Both the position numbers and the translations under genes were made by a program. A stretch of DNA of 64,000 nucleotides. Origin: DAOUJH01 sp965116555. GTDB taxonomy: Bacteria > Chloroflexota > Dehalococcoidia > Lucifugimonadales > QGNO01. The stretch spans positions 1 to 64,000 of the forward strand of contig OZ220698.1 in assembly GCA_965116555.1 (NCBI GenBank), in the 5' to 3' direction. The notes under the pieces are model-generated. The model saw only the letters and a list, made by a program, of their open reading frames with translations, ran no database searches and was not told where the DNA came from. Position 1 is the stretch's first letter, and each line of letters opens with the position of its first letter. Shown one piece after another: positions 35,877 through 43,715 of this stretch.

Positions 35877-36173
35877 ATGGTGATGGTCGAGATTCGCCAG
35901 ACCGAGGTCTACGCCCGTTGGTTCAGGCGGCTTCGCGACAGGCAGGCCAGGGTGAGAATCGACAGCCGCATCAGGCGGCTGTCCCTGGGCAACCCCGGAG
36001 ACGTGAGGCCTGTGGGAGAGGGAGTATCGGAGATTCGCATCGACTACGGACCCGGCTACCGGGTGTACTTCTCGCAGAGAGGGGAAGCCCTGATCGTCCT
36101 CCTGGCCGGAGGCGATAAGGACAGCCAGGAGCGGGACATACGAAGGGCGCTGGAGCTGGCCAGAGGACTCTAG
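35877..36173 (+). CDS. higB: RelE/HigB-type toxin (Gp49-like killer protein)
   Basis: 98 residues from ATG 35877, or 96 from ATG 35883. VYARWFRRLRDRQARVRI, RIRRLSLGNPGDVRPVGEGVSEIRID and GYRVYFSQRG...VLLAGGDKDSQERDI are the signature of the addiction-module killer family (PF05973-like), ribosome-associated mRNA interferases. The catalytic-type basic residues and the conserved GGDK are present. Toxin precedes antitoxin by nine bases, the HigBA order. It probably stabilises the surrounding element. Confidence 0.88.
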   Translation: MVMVEIRQTEVYARWFRRLRDRQARVRIDSRIRRLSLGNPGDVRPVGEGVSEIRIDYGPGYRVYFSQRGEALIVLLAGGDKDSQERDIRRALELARGL

Positions 36174-36182
36174 GAGGCAGCT

Positions 36183-36476
36183 ATGGCAAAGACGCAGACG
36201 AGGCCGTGGGACCCGGCGGAGCACCTTGAGACCGAGGAGGACATGGCGGCATACCTGAATGTCGCCCTGGAAGAGGGAGACCTGAGCCTCATCATGGCGA
36301 CACTCGGAGACATCGCCCGCGCCCGGAAAATGGCGCTGGTGGCGCAGGAGACTGGGCTGGGCAGGGAGAGCCTGTACAAGTCTCTGTCGGCCGACGGCAA
36401 CCCGGAGTTCGCCACCGTGTTGAAGGTGGTGCGCGCCCTGGGACTCAGACTACAGGCCACTGCGACTACAGACTAG
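36183..36476 (+). CDS. higA: HigA-like antitoxin with HTH
   Basis: 97 residues from ATG 36183 with AGGAGG eight bases upstream. HLETEEDMAAYLNVALEEGD is the usual antidote N-terminus; MALVAQETGLGRESLYKSLS then NPEFATVLKVVRALGL is the XRE-like HTH of addiction-module antidotes. It neutralises the toxin encoded just upstream and should repress the promoter at 35847-35876. Confidence 0.88.
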   Translation: MAKTQTRPWDPAEHLETEEDMAAYLNVALEEGDLSLIMATLGDIARARKMALVAQETGLGRESLYKSLSADGNPEFATVLKVVRALGLRLQATATTD

Positions 36477-36541
36477 TCCCGAAACCCTAGCTGCGTTGTG
36501 AGAAGACGATAGTGCGGAAGCCTGACCTATCCGAGGTCTAT

Positions 36542-37273
36542 ATGAAATCTGCGCTAGTCAATGGAGAGAGGTCGGTACCATCCCCGAGTCTTAGGGGAAA
36601 CTGCGCTTACTGCGATAGTGTAATGATAGCTAAGTGTGGTCGAGTAAAAGTCTGGCACTGGGCGCACAAAAGTAGAGCGAGTTGTGATCCTTGGTGGGAA
36701 TCAGAGACTGAGTGGCATAGAAGTTGGAAGAATCAATTCCCGGCGGATTGGCAGGAAATCGTACACACCGACCAAGCCAGTGGTGAGAAACATATCGCGG
36801 ATGTCAAAACCCCCTTTGGTCTAGTGATCGAGTTCCAACACTCTCCAATCGCAAAGGCGGAGATGGAATGTCGTGAGGCATTCTATGGGAACATGATATG
36901 GGTTGTAGACGGGGACCGTGGCTCTGCGGATCCTGGCTACTTCAGCGTGGGCCTTTCTACTATAGAGCCTGCCAATTTTGATCCTCTCGCCTACTACTTG
37001 AAATGGTGGGGTAAGAGCAGACTTCTGCACAACTGGGCAATGGCCACTACACCTGTTTACATTGACTTCGGAGACGAGGAAGCTCTCTGGAAGCTTGTTG
37101 GCTTTGACCCTGATGAAAACTTGGGCATTGTCATGCCAACCGCTCGTGCATGGCTCGTTGAAGCGTGTTCGAACGGCGAGCCCATACCCTCGGTGGCGGC
37201 TGACGAGAATGACCCGCTGACATATCAACGGCAATGGGTTGAAGTGCATTCGCCAACCAGCCCCAGGACCTAG
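36542..37273 (+). CDS. CoiA-like competence/nuclease-fold protein
   Basis: 243 residues from ATG 36542, chosen for GAGG upstream and because family members start MK.AL.NG; GTG 36512 would add ten residues. CAYCDSVMIAKCGRVKVWHWAH is a zinc-knuckle and HWAH motif; WHRSWK and IADVKTPFGLVIEFQHSPI (Asp then E-F-Q) form the PD-(D/E)XK-like core of CoiA proteins. GC and codon use are lower than its neighbours, a sign of separate acquisition. Role is probably DNA uptake processing or defence; no competence genes are nearby. Confidence 0.72.
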   Translation: MKSALVNGERSVPSPSLRGNCAYCDSVMIAKCGRVKVWHWAHKSRASCDPWWESETEWHRSWKNQFPADWQEIVHTDQASGEKHIADVKTPFGLVIEFQHSPIAKAEMECREAFYGNMIWVVDGDRGSADPGYFSVGLSTIEPANFDPLAYYLKWWGKSRLLHNWAMATTPVYIDFGDEEALWKLVGFDPDENLGIVMPTARAWLVEACSNGEPIPSVAADENDPLTYQRQWVEVHSPTSPRT

Positions 37274-37333
37274 CTTCAGGCACCGAGTTGTACCGATTAC
37301 ATGCGACGACCATTTGCAGCGAAGGAGGAGAAC

Positions 37334-39088
37334 ATGAAGAAGAAGCACCTACAGCCGCTCACGCCGGCGGCCCTCTACGCCAGGGTGTCAAGCGACCGTC
37401 AGGACGTGGACCTGTCCGTGTCCGCCCAGCTTAGGGCGCTCAAGGAGTACGCCAGGGCCAACGGCTACTCAGTGGCCCGCGAGTACGTGGACGAGGCAGA
37501 GAGCGGCCGTGTCGCCGACCGGCCCCAGTTCAGGGAGATGATCGAGGAGGCCCAGCGAGCCAACGCTCCCTTCCAGGAGATTTTGGTCTGGAAGTTCTCC
37601 CGCTTCACCAGGAAGCGGGAGCACGCTGTGGCGTTCAAGGCCCAGTTGCGGCGCAAGGGCATCCGCGTGGTGTCCATCACCGAGCAGGCCGAGGACAACG
37701 CCACCGGCAGGCTGCTTGAGGGCATCATCGAGAGCGTCGACGAATACTACAGCGAAAATCTTGCACAAGAGGTCGTCCGGGGGATGAGGGAGGCCGCGTC
37801 GCGGGGCTTCTTCCTCGCATCCAACGCCCCCTTCGGCTACAGGAAGATCAAGGTGCAGGACGGCCCCAAGGAGCGCCCCTCGCTTGAGGTTGACCCGGCC
37901 ACGGCTCCCGTGGTGAAGGAGATATTCGAGAAGTCCCTGCGAGGCAGCGGCCTGAAGGAGCTGTGCAAGGAGCTGAACGACCGGGGCATCACCAACAGGG
38001 GCAAGCGTTGGTACAAGGGCGGTCTGCACTACGTGCTGCGAAACGAGGCGTACACCGGCACGGCGGTCTGGGGCAAGACCAGCAAGGACGGAGAGGCCCC
38101 GGACCCGGTGAGGGTGGAGGGAGCGTGGCCCGCCCTGGTGTCGAGGGAGCTGTTCGACGAGGTGCAGCAGGCGATGAGCGAGCGCGCCCCGAAGGTGCAG
38201 AGGCCCGGTAGAGTGGGGAGCAAGTATCTCCTAAGCGGGCTGCTCAAGTGCGGGGTGTGCGGCAGGCCCTACTCGGCCCAGGGAGCCAAGAGCGGCCAGT
38301 TCGCCTACTACATCTGCGGCACCCTGTTCCGGGAGGGAGCAGGGACGTGCAGCGCCAGCTACCTGAACGCTCCGAAGCTGGAGACCTTCGTGGTGGAGAA
38401 GATCAGGGAGCGCATCCTGAACGAGGAGACCATCGTGGCGCTGGTGCAACTTGTGGCCGAGGAGATCGACGCCATGGCCGGAGAGCTGTCCGGCAGGCTG
38501 GAGGTCGTCGAGGCAGAGCTAGGGGACGTGAGGAAGCGTCTTGAGAAGCTCTATGAAGCCATCGAGACCAGCGAGTTGACCCTTGATGTCCTGTCGCCCC
38601 GCATCATGTCTCTGAGGCACCGCGAGGAGCAGTTGGAAGCTGCGAGAGAGGACGCCGAGACCCAGCTTGAGCAGAGGATAGTGGAGCTTCCGAACACCGA
38701 AGAGATAGCGCGGTACGTGGCGGACTTCCGGGAGTTCCTGATGGATGGGACGATACCGGAGAAGAAGGTGCTCATCCGTAACTTCATTGAGGGCATCGAG
38801 GTGGAGGGAGACGAGGCGACGCTGACGTACACGGTCCCCATGCCGAGCGACGGAGTGATGTCGGAATCGGCCTCGGTTCTTGATTTTGTCAAGTCCAGCC
38901 CACCACTTACTGCAGTATGCCCTTGGTGTCCTGCGTTGACCCATGGTCCATCGGCCTACGCGGGGATGTTACACCGTCAAAATCTCTTCCGTTATAGGCT
39001 AAGCGCGCTCGCGCTCAAGGGGTGGCGCCAGCTTCCTTATCTAGCGTTTCGCCCTTGGGCATGCGGTAGCCGACGCGAGACTCGGTGA
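37334..39088 (+). CDS. Large serine recombinase, copy 3
   Basis: 584 residues from ATG 37334 after AAGGAGG. LYARVSSDRQ gives Ser19 as nucleophile; KFSRFTRKREH, recombinase domain, zinc ribbon (CGVCGRPY...C...C) and coiled coil follow. The family-like part ends around base 38875 with YTVPMPSDG. About 65 further residues have no match in the other copies and run antisense into the 3' end of kinase copy 2 (74-base overlap), so the stop seems to be borrowed from flanking DNA. It is the most diverged of the three copies. Confidence 0.9.
   Translation: MKKKHLQPLTPAALYARVSSDRQDVDLSVSAQLRALKEYARANGYSVAREYVDEAESGRVADRPQFREMIEEAQRANAPFQEILVWKFSRFTRKREHAVAFKAQLRRKGIRVVSITEQAEDNATGRLLEGIIESVDEYYSENLAQEVVRGMREAASRGFFLASNAPFGYRKIKVQDGPKERPSLEVDPATAPVVKEIFEKSLRGSGLKELCKELNDRGITNRGKRWYKGGLHYVLRNEAYTGTAVWGKTSKDGEAPDPVRVEGAWPALVSRELFDEVQQAMSERAPKVQRPGRVGSKYLLSGLLKCGVCGRPYSAQGAKSGQFAYYICGTLFREGAGTCSASYLNAPKLETFVVEKIRERILNEETIVALVQLVAEEIDAMAGELSGRLEVVEAELGDVRKRLEKLYEAIETSELTLDVLSPRIMSLRHREEQLEAAREDAETQLEQRIVELPNTEEIARYVADFREFLMDGTIPEKKVLIRNFIEGIEVEGDEATLTYTVPMPSDGVMSESASVLDFVKSSPPLTAVCPWCPALTHGPSAYAGMLHRQNLFRYRLSALALKGWRQLPYLAFRPWACGSRRETR
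38875..38895 (+). repeat. 21-base repeat at the end of recombinase 3
   Basis: GGTTCTTGATTT then TGTCAAGTC lies exactly where homology between recombinase 3 and its relatives stops. An inverted copy with two mismatches is at 25929-25949. Candidate attachment-site core or element end. Confidence 0.45.
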
Positions 39089-41417
39089 AAATGTAGGTGG
39101 GATTGTCCGCGTCGTCGCCCAGCTTGCGGCGGAGCTTGCTGATTATGGTGCGCATGGGCCGCACGTCGTCGTTGTTCCTCTCGCCCCAGACCCGTTCCAA
39201 CAGGTGCTCATAGGTCAAGACACGTCCTGCATTGGCCGAGAGCTCGACGAGCAATCGGTACTCCATAGCCACCATCGGCACCGGACGACCGGAAAGAGTA
39301 ACTCTACGCTCGGCGTAGTCGACGGTCAGATCGCCAAACACGTACGGTTCCGTCGGTTCTGATACCATCCTCTTCCGCAGGGCCGCTCCGATCCTCGCCG
39401 TCAGTTCCGTGGGCGAGAAGGGCTTGACCACGTAGTCGACGGCCCCCATGTCAAAAGCTCTAGCGATGAGATCATCCCGTCCGTAGGCCGACAGGAAGAT
39501 GACCGGCACGTCTGCTATCTCAAGGATCTCTTGCATCAGCTCAATGCCATCTTTTTCGGGAAGCATAAGGTCCAGCAGCGCCAGCTGAGGCCGCTCCTCT
39601 TCCATAAGGCGGAGCGCCTCTTCTTGATTCCCGGTCACTATTGGCGCGTAACCTGATTGAGTAAGGGTATCGCGGACGTAGCGGAGGGTTTGTGGGTCGT
39701 CGTCCACCACTAGGACGGAAACCTGTTTCCCTCTCTCCCTTCGCCGTCGCCGCGAGGAGCGAGTTGAGGCCGGTGGGAGCTCGCTTACTGCGCCGCTCCT
39801 AGCTCCGTCGATGGTAGGAAGCGTGAAGGTGAATCGCGTGCCGAGGCCCAATCCGTCGCTCTCAGCCCAGATGCGACCCCCGTGGGCCTCCACTATCCCC
39901 TTGCAGATGGCCAGGCCCAGACCCGTATCCCCTCCCTGCTCCTCGGACTGCACCTTGGAGAATTTCCTGAACAGATACGGAAGGCTCTCCGCCGGGATGC
40001 CCCGTCCCTCGTCGGACACCGAAACCGCGACGTACACGTCCTCCCGCACGGCGGTCACCCTGATGGCGGACGATTCTGAGGAGTACCGAGCCGCGTTGGA
40101 CAGCAGGTTGCCGAGGACTTGGACGATGCGCCGTCTGTCCGCCATCACCAGGGGCATGTCCGGCTCGATGTCGATGGCCAGGTTGTTCCTGCCTCCGGCG
40201 CTGATGAAGGCACTCCTTGCCCGGTCCACCAGCACGGCCACCTCTGCGGGTTCTGGACCGACCGGCAGCGTGCCCGTCTCTATACGGGCCACGTCAAGCA
40301 GGTCGGACACCAGGTTGTTCATCTGGTCGGCCTGGTCCTCGATGATGAGGAAGAACTGGCGCACCACTGCCGGGTCCAGTTCCGCGGACGAACCCAGCGC
40401 GGTGGCCGCCGAGCCCTTGATGGAGGTCAGAGGAGCCCGCAGTTCATGGCTCACCATAGCCAGGAACTCGGCCCGCATGCGCTCCAGTTCTTCAACTTCA
40501 GCCATATCCTGGAGGGTGACGACCATCGACTCGACCGCGCCATCATCGGAGAGGATGGGTGTGGCGTTGAGCAGGACAGTGACGCTCCGCCCATCGGGGA
40601 CGCGCATGACTATCTCCTCGGCCCGCACCGTCTCCACGATGCTCAGAAGCTGGGACATGGGGTATTCCTTTAGTGAGACCTCCCTCCCGTCGGCGCGCCT
40701 GAAGGTCATTACCTCTAAAAGGTCTTCCGGCGTCTGGTCTGGGTTACGCAGGATGTCGACGATCCTCCGGGCCTCCCGGTTGAAGGACTTCGGCGCTCCC
40801 GTGAGGGCATCGAAGACGACGACGCCGACGGGGGATGTGTCTATGAGGGTCTCTAAGTCGGCCCTGGCCAGCCGCTCCTCCCGGTGCCTGTGGGCATTGG
40901 CGATGGCCATCGCGGCTTGGGAGGCGAACAGGACCAACGTGTCCTCGTCCTCCTGGCTGAACTCCCTGCCGTCAAAGCCATGAGCCAGATAGATGGTGCC
41001 TACGCCAACCCCGTGGTGGCGTATCGGGGCCACCAGCATGGAGCCCAACGGCACTGAGGGCAGGAACCTGGGCATGTTCAATGCCTTCAGGTGGCCGGCT
41101 ATGTCCGAGACCCGCAGGGGCTCCTCCAGCCCGCTGAGGTACTCGAAGAATCCCAGACCTTCCGGCATGTCCCAGAGCCCCTGGTGCTCCTCCCCGGTGA
41201 GGCCGGAGGCAATGAACGTGGGGCGGCGGAAGACCTCGCCTGGGATGGTGATCGCGGCGTAGCGCGAGGCCGTCAGCGCCCGCGCGCTGTCCACCACCTC
41301 CTGCAACACCGTGTCGAAGTCCAGGCTCTCATTGATGCGGAGGCTGGCCTCGCTCAGCTTGGAGAGGCGCTCTCGCAGTGCTGCAATCTCTCGTACAAGG
41401 TCGTCCGGTAGGTTCAT
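39015..41417 (-). CDS. GAF-PAS hybrid histidine kinase with receiver and winged-helix output, copy 2
   Basis: 800 residues from ATG 41417 on the minus strand, with GGGAGGTGA upstream. The domain order is that of 29285-31651: coiled coil, GAF, PAS, HisKA (MVSHELRAPL), HATPase (NLLSNAARYS, DEGRGIP, GDTGLGLAICKG), receiver (VVDDDPQ, Asp in LLDLMLPE) and winged helix (LTYEHLLERVWGE...VGYRMPKGE). All catalytic residues are intact. Sequence similarity is high throughout and lowest in the GAF domain, consistent with duplication followed by change of ligand. Its 3' end overlaps recombinase 3. Confidence 0.9.
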   Translation of the reverse strand: MNLPDDLVREIAALRERLSKLSEASLRINESLDFDTVLQEVVDSARALTASRYAAITIPGEVFRRPTFIASGLTGEEHQGLWDMPEGLGFFEYLSGLEEPLRVSDIAGHLKALNMPRFLPSVPLGSMLVAPIRHHGVGVGTIYLAHGFDGREFSQEDEDTLVLFASQAAMAIANAHRHREERLARADLETLIDTSPVGVVVFDALTGAPKSFNREARRIVDILRNPDQTPEDLLEVMTFRRADGREVSLKEYPMSQLLSIVETVRAEEIVMRVPDGRSVTVLLNATPILSDDGAVESMVVTLQDMAEVEELERMRAEFLAMVSHELRAPLTSIKGSAATALGSSAELDPAVVRQFFLIIEDQADQMNNLVSDLLDVARIETGTLPVGPEPAEVAVLVDRARSAFISAGGRNNLAIDIEPDMPLVMADRRRIVQVLGNLLSNAARYSSESSAIRVTAVREDVYVAVSVSDEGRGIPAESLPYLFRKFSKVQSEEQGGDTGLGLAICKGIVEAHGGRIWAESDGLGLGTRFTFTLPTIDGARSGAVSELPPASTRSSRRRRRERGKQVSVLVVDDDPQTLRYVRDTLTQSGYAPIVTGNQEEALRLMEEERPQLALLDLMLPEKDGIELMQEILEIADVPVIFLSAYGRDDLIARAFDMGAVDYVVKPFSPTELTARIGAALRKRMVSEPTEPYVFGDLTVDYAERRVTLSGRPVPMVAMEYRLLVELSANAGRVLTYEHLLERVWGERNNDDVRPMRTIISKLRRKLGDDADNPTYIFTESRVGYRMPKGETLDKEAGATP

Positions 41418-41494
41418 TTCGTCACCTCCCTCACAGGGCTGGGGCGTTAGGTTGCCCGGCCCTCACGTTCGCATGATGTGGCGTCAACAGGACA

Positions 41495-41523
41495 ATTATG
41501 CCAGTTTCGGCGAGAGGTTACAA
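41495..41523 (-). promoter_or_regulatory. Promoter of kinase copy 2
   Basis: On the minus strand TTGTAA (41523-41518), a 17-base spacer and CATAAT (41500-41495), about 78 bases before ATG 41417. Confidence 0.5.
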
Positions 41524-41797
41524 TAAGTCATAGAAAATTGGCCTAAAAGTAACGATGAAGTTATACAGATGTAGTAGAGTTGATGTTAGTTTTCCCAAAG
41601 TGGGAGATGGGGTGTATGTCTCTTGACCGGCTACAACCTGAGCTAGCGGCAGTGCGGACACTGGCGGCGGGTCGCTGCGGCGCCCGTGCTTGTGACAGAT
41701 TCCCCTTCCTCCCCCCAATTTCGCCGCTTGGGGTTGCTGTAGATTCCCGTCTCAGCAGAATCGGTGTGCAGTCCGAAGAAGGGAGAGGAGTATAAAG
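41524..41797. other. AT-richer divergent intergenic region
   Basis: Lies between kinase copy 2 (minus) and the methyltransferase (plus). No gene is supported. Only the minus-strand promoter at its left edge can be identified; the plus-strand promoter is not clear. Confidence 0.3.
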
Positions 41798-42625
41798 ATG
41801 ACAATCCAGGAACCGGGGACCCCTGACTATACAATGGGCTTCAGCGAAGATTATCTGAAGGCTCTCCGGCGATACACCGCTGAGGCCAACGCTGCCCATC
41901 TGCTTCCACATCTGAGGCCCGGCCTTCGCGTTCTGGACTTTGGCTGCGGACCCGGCAACATATCCGCTGGGCTGGCCAAGGCGGTAGACCCCGGCGAACT
42001 GCATGGCGTGGATATGGAAGAGTCGCAGATCGTCCTGGCCAGGGAAACCGCCAAGTGGTATGGAGTGGAGAACGCTATCTTCCACGTAGGGGACGTGACC
42101 GATATGCCCTTTGAGGACGGATTCTTTGACGTTGCTCACTGCCACGCTGTTCTGGCGCACGTTCCGGATACCGCTGCCGTGCTGGCCGAGGTGAAGCGCG
42201 TCCTGAAGCCCGGCGGCCTCATTGCCTGCCGAGAGATGATCTCCGCTTCCAGCTTTACGGAACCGGACTTTGGCGTCATCAGAAAGGCGTGGGATATGTT
42301 TGAGGACCTTGTGGAGGCTGACGAGGGACATCCCCAGATGGGCAAGGAGTTGAAGGGACATGTCCTCAACGCCGGGTTCACCAACATCCGGGTAACTGCA
42401 TCCGTTGACATCTACAGCACGCCTGAAGAGGTCGAATTCATCTACGGAATAGCCTTACTGTGGTTCCTTTCGCCGGAAATAACGGAGGCCGCGATAAAGT
42501 ATGGAGCCTCTACCAGAGAACTGTGCGACGCTATAGCCGATGCCTATACCAGGTGGAGGGAGCATCCCGCTGCGGTGGTTGGCGTTGCTCACGGCGAGAT
42601 AGTTGCCAACAAGCCCCTGTCCTGA
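41798..42625 (+). CDS. Class I SAM-dependent methyltransferase
   Basis: 275 residues from ATG 41798 with GGGAGAGGAG upstream. VLDFGCGPGNIS (about 46-57) is SAM-binding motif I, HGVDMEE motif II, GDVTDMPFEDGFFDVAHCHAVLAHV motifs IV-V, and LKPGGLIACRE follows. This is the UbiE/Methyltransf_11 type acting on small molecules. The substrate cannot be told from sequence. It is convergent with a MarR-type regulator across a hairpin. Confidence 0.85.
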   Translation: MTIQEPGTPDYTMGFSEDYLKALRRYTAEANAAHLLPHLRPGLRVLDFGCGPGNISAGLAKAVDPGELHGVDMEESQIVLARETAKWYGVENAIFHVGDVTDMPFEDGFFDVAHCHAVLAHVPDTAAVLAEVKRVLKPGGLIACREMISASSFTEPDFGVIRKAWDMFEDLVEADEGHPQMGKELKGHVLNAGFTNIRVTASVDIYSTPEEVEFIYGIALLWFLSPEITEAAIKYGASTRELCDAIADAYTRWREHPAAVVGVAHGEIVANKPLS

Positions 42626-42633
42626 TTCTGCAG

Positions 42634-42650
42634 CCGGCTCATTGAGCCGG
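42634..42650. terminator. Hairpin between convergent genes
   Basis: CCGGCTC-att-GAGCCGG forms a 7-bp stem with a 3-base loop between the stops of the methyltransferase and the MarR gene. There is no T tract on either side, so termination would be weak or factor-dependent. Confidence 0.5.
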
Positions 42651-42668
42651 AGAGGCGTCCCGCTGTGC

Positions 42669-43142
42669 CTACTGAGACTCCATTGAGTCGTATTTGGCCA
42701 GTATCCTGGATTTGACAGACACGAAGGCCCGCATGTCCTTCTGAGAAATGCCCTCCGTGAGCGTGGCGTAGTAGCGTTGCATGTCTTGGAAGATCTGGGA
42801 AGTAAGGTCCATTCCCTTGTTGGTCAGACTGAGCATAACGATGCGCCGATCTTCCTGCAGGCGTCGCCTGCGGAGCAGGCCCTTTTCGACCAGATCGGTG
42901 ACTATACGGCTTATGCGGGAGCCGTCCATCGGCAGAACCTGCGCCAGCTGAGTAGCCGTGCGTTCCCCTTCCAGGCAATGCCAGAGGAGGGCGTATTCCG
43001 AGTTGGTAATGCCGTGGGGCGACGCCCTTTCCACAAGCGCCTTGTCAAGCGCGTTGAATATATTGAATATATCTATTCCGAGATATGCCGACGGGTCTCC
43101 GGTCTCGCGGTCATATTCGTCTTGTGAATCCTGGTGCGTCAT
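42669..43142 (-). CDS. MarR-family transcriptional regulator
   Basis: 157 residues from ATG 43142 on the minus strand. Winged helix: ITNSEYALLWHC, TATQLAQVLPMDGSRISRIVTDLVEKGLL (recognition helix), and the wing RRRRLQEDRRIVMLSLTNKG with the MarR signature D-x-R. N- and C-terminal helices form the dimer. A palindrome overlapping its own -10 box (43157-43178) suggests autorepression. The divergent surface-protein gene may be its target. Confidence 0.88.
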   Translation of the reverse strand: MTHQDSQDEYDRETGDPSAYLGIDIFNIFNALDKALVERASPHGITNSEYALLWHCLEGERTATQLAQVLPMDGSRISRIVTDLVEKGLLRRRRLQEDRRIVMLSLTNKGMDLTSQIFQDMQRYYATLTEGISQKDMRAFVSVKSRILAKYDSMESQ

Positions 43143-43156
43143 TCTTCATTGGCCTC

Positions 43157-43195
43157 AATTGGTTACATTTTACCAATTTTGTGATTGTCAATCAA
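43157..43195 (-). promoter_or_regulatory. MarR gene promoter overlapped by a palindromic operator
   Basis: Minus strand: TTGATT (43195-43190), 17 bases, TAAAAT (43172-43167). The palindrome AATTGGT-N8-ACCAATT (43157-43178) covers the -10. A second small palindrome GATTGtCAATC is at 43183-43193. Typical MarR autoregulatory layout. Confidence 0.6.
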
Positions 43196-43232
43196 TGCTA
43201 ACAAAAATAATTAGATTTCACATTAAATGCTA

Positions 43233-43315
43233 TTGACAAGCATTGTTCCAGGCATATACTATGCTGCACGGTTAGTGTTCCATGCGAACGCGGAGTCATA
43301 AAGCGGAGTCATAAA
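43233..43315 (+). promoter_or_regulatory. Promoter and tandem 13-mers ahead of the giant surface protein
   Basis: TTGACA (43233-43238), 16 bases, TATACT (43255-43260). Shortly downstream GCGGAGTCATAAA occurs twice head to tail (43290-43302 and 43303-43315), a perfect tandem repeat in the early transcribed region. The transcript would have a leader of about 450 bases before the large gene. Confidence 0.6.
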
Positions 43316-43326
43316 TAGGATAGGAA

Positions 43327-43683
43327 ATGAACGAACCATCAAATTGTGGAGGCCCGGCTCCCGGCAGGGGCCGGGTCTCCCACGGAAAAAGCCCCGGTGC
43401 GGCCGACTCTCACATCAAAGACGCATCAGGAACTACCGCCCCCATATACTACAGCAAAGCGCCCCGCCTCACAAGAGAAGTGACGCTGGTGTCTCCTCTC
43501 TCCCGGTGGGCTAAGCCGGAGCACTCCCCACTCATTGCGCCTTGGAAGCCCGGCTCCCAAAGAAAGGTGTTTTGCCTCAGTCCCCGCCTACCAGGCGCAT
43601 TTGCGTCAAATCTCTCGCCACTGTCGACGTTTGCCCGGCCCCATAGCGCGCGTCAGCTCCGATACTGGGAGGAGACGAGATAA
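43327..43683 (+). CDS. Possible leader frame in the long 5' region
   Basis: 118 codons from ATG 43327 (AGGATAGGAA upstream) to TAA 43681-43683. The product is rich in Pro, Ser and Arg and looks like no known family. Its stop falls beside a strong GGGAGGAG (43667-43674) that precedes the big gene, so translational coupling is possible. A GC-rich stem (43352-43359 with 43372-43379) lies inside it. It may equally be non-coding structured leader. Confidence 0.25.
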   Translation: MNEPSNCGGPAPGRGRVSHGKSPGAADSHIKDASGTTAPIYYSKAPRLTREVTLVSPLSRWAKPEHSPLIAPWKPGSQRKVFCLSPRLPGAFASNLSPLSTFARPHSARQLRYWEETR

Positions 43684-43715
43684 ACGTAAGCGCTACAAGG
43701 AGCAGGTCGGAAAAC

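Noticed and set aside
38900..39088. tRNA-type attachment site overlapping the recombinase 3 tail
   Set aside because: No tRNA T-arm or acceptor sequence is present on either strand here, and no tRNA gene was recognised anywhere in the window.
43261..43715. Known riboswitch (c-di-GMP or cobalamin) in the long leader
   Set aside because: I compared the leader with the conserved cores of these classes and did not find them; only generic stems are visible.
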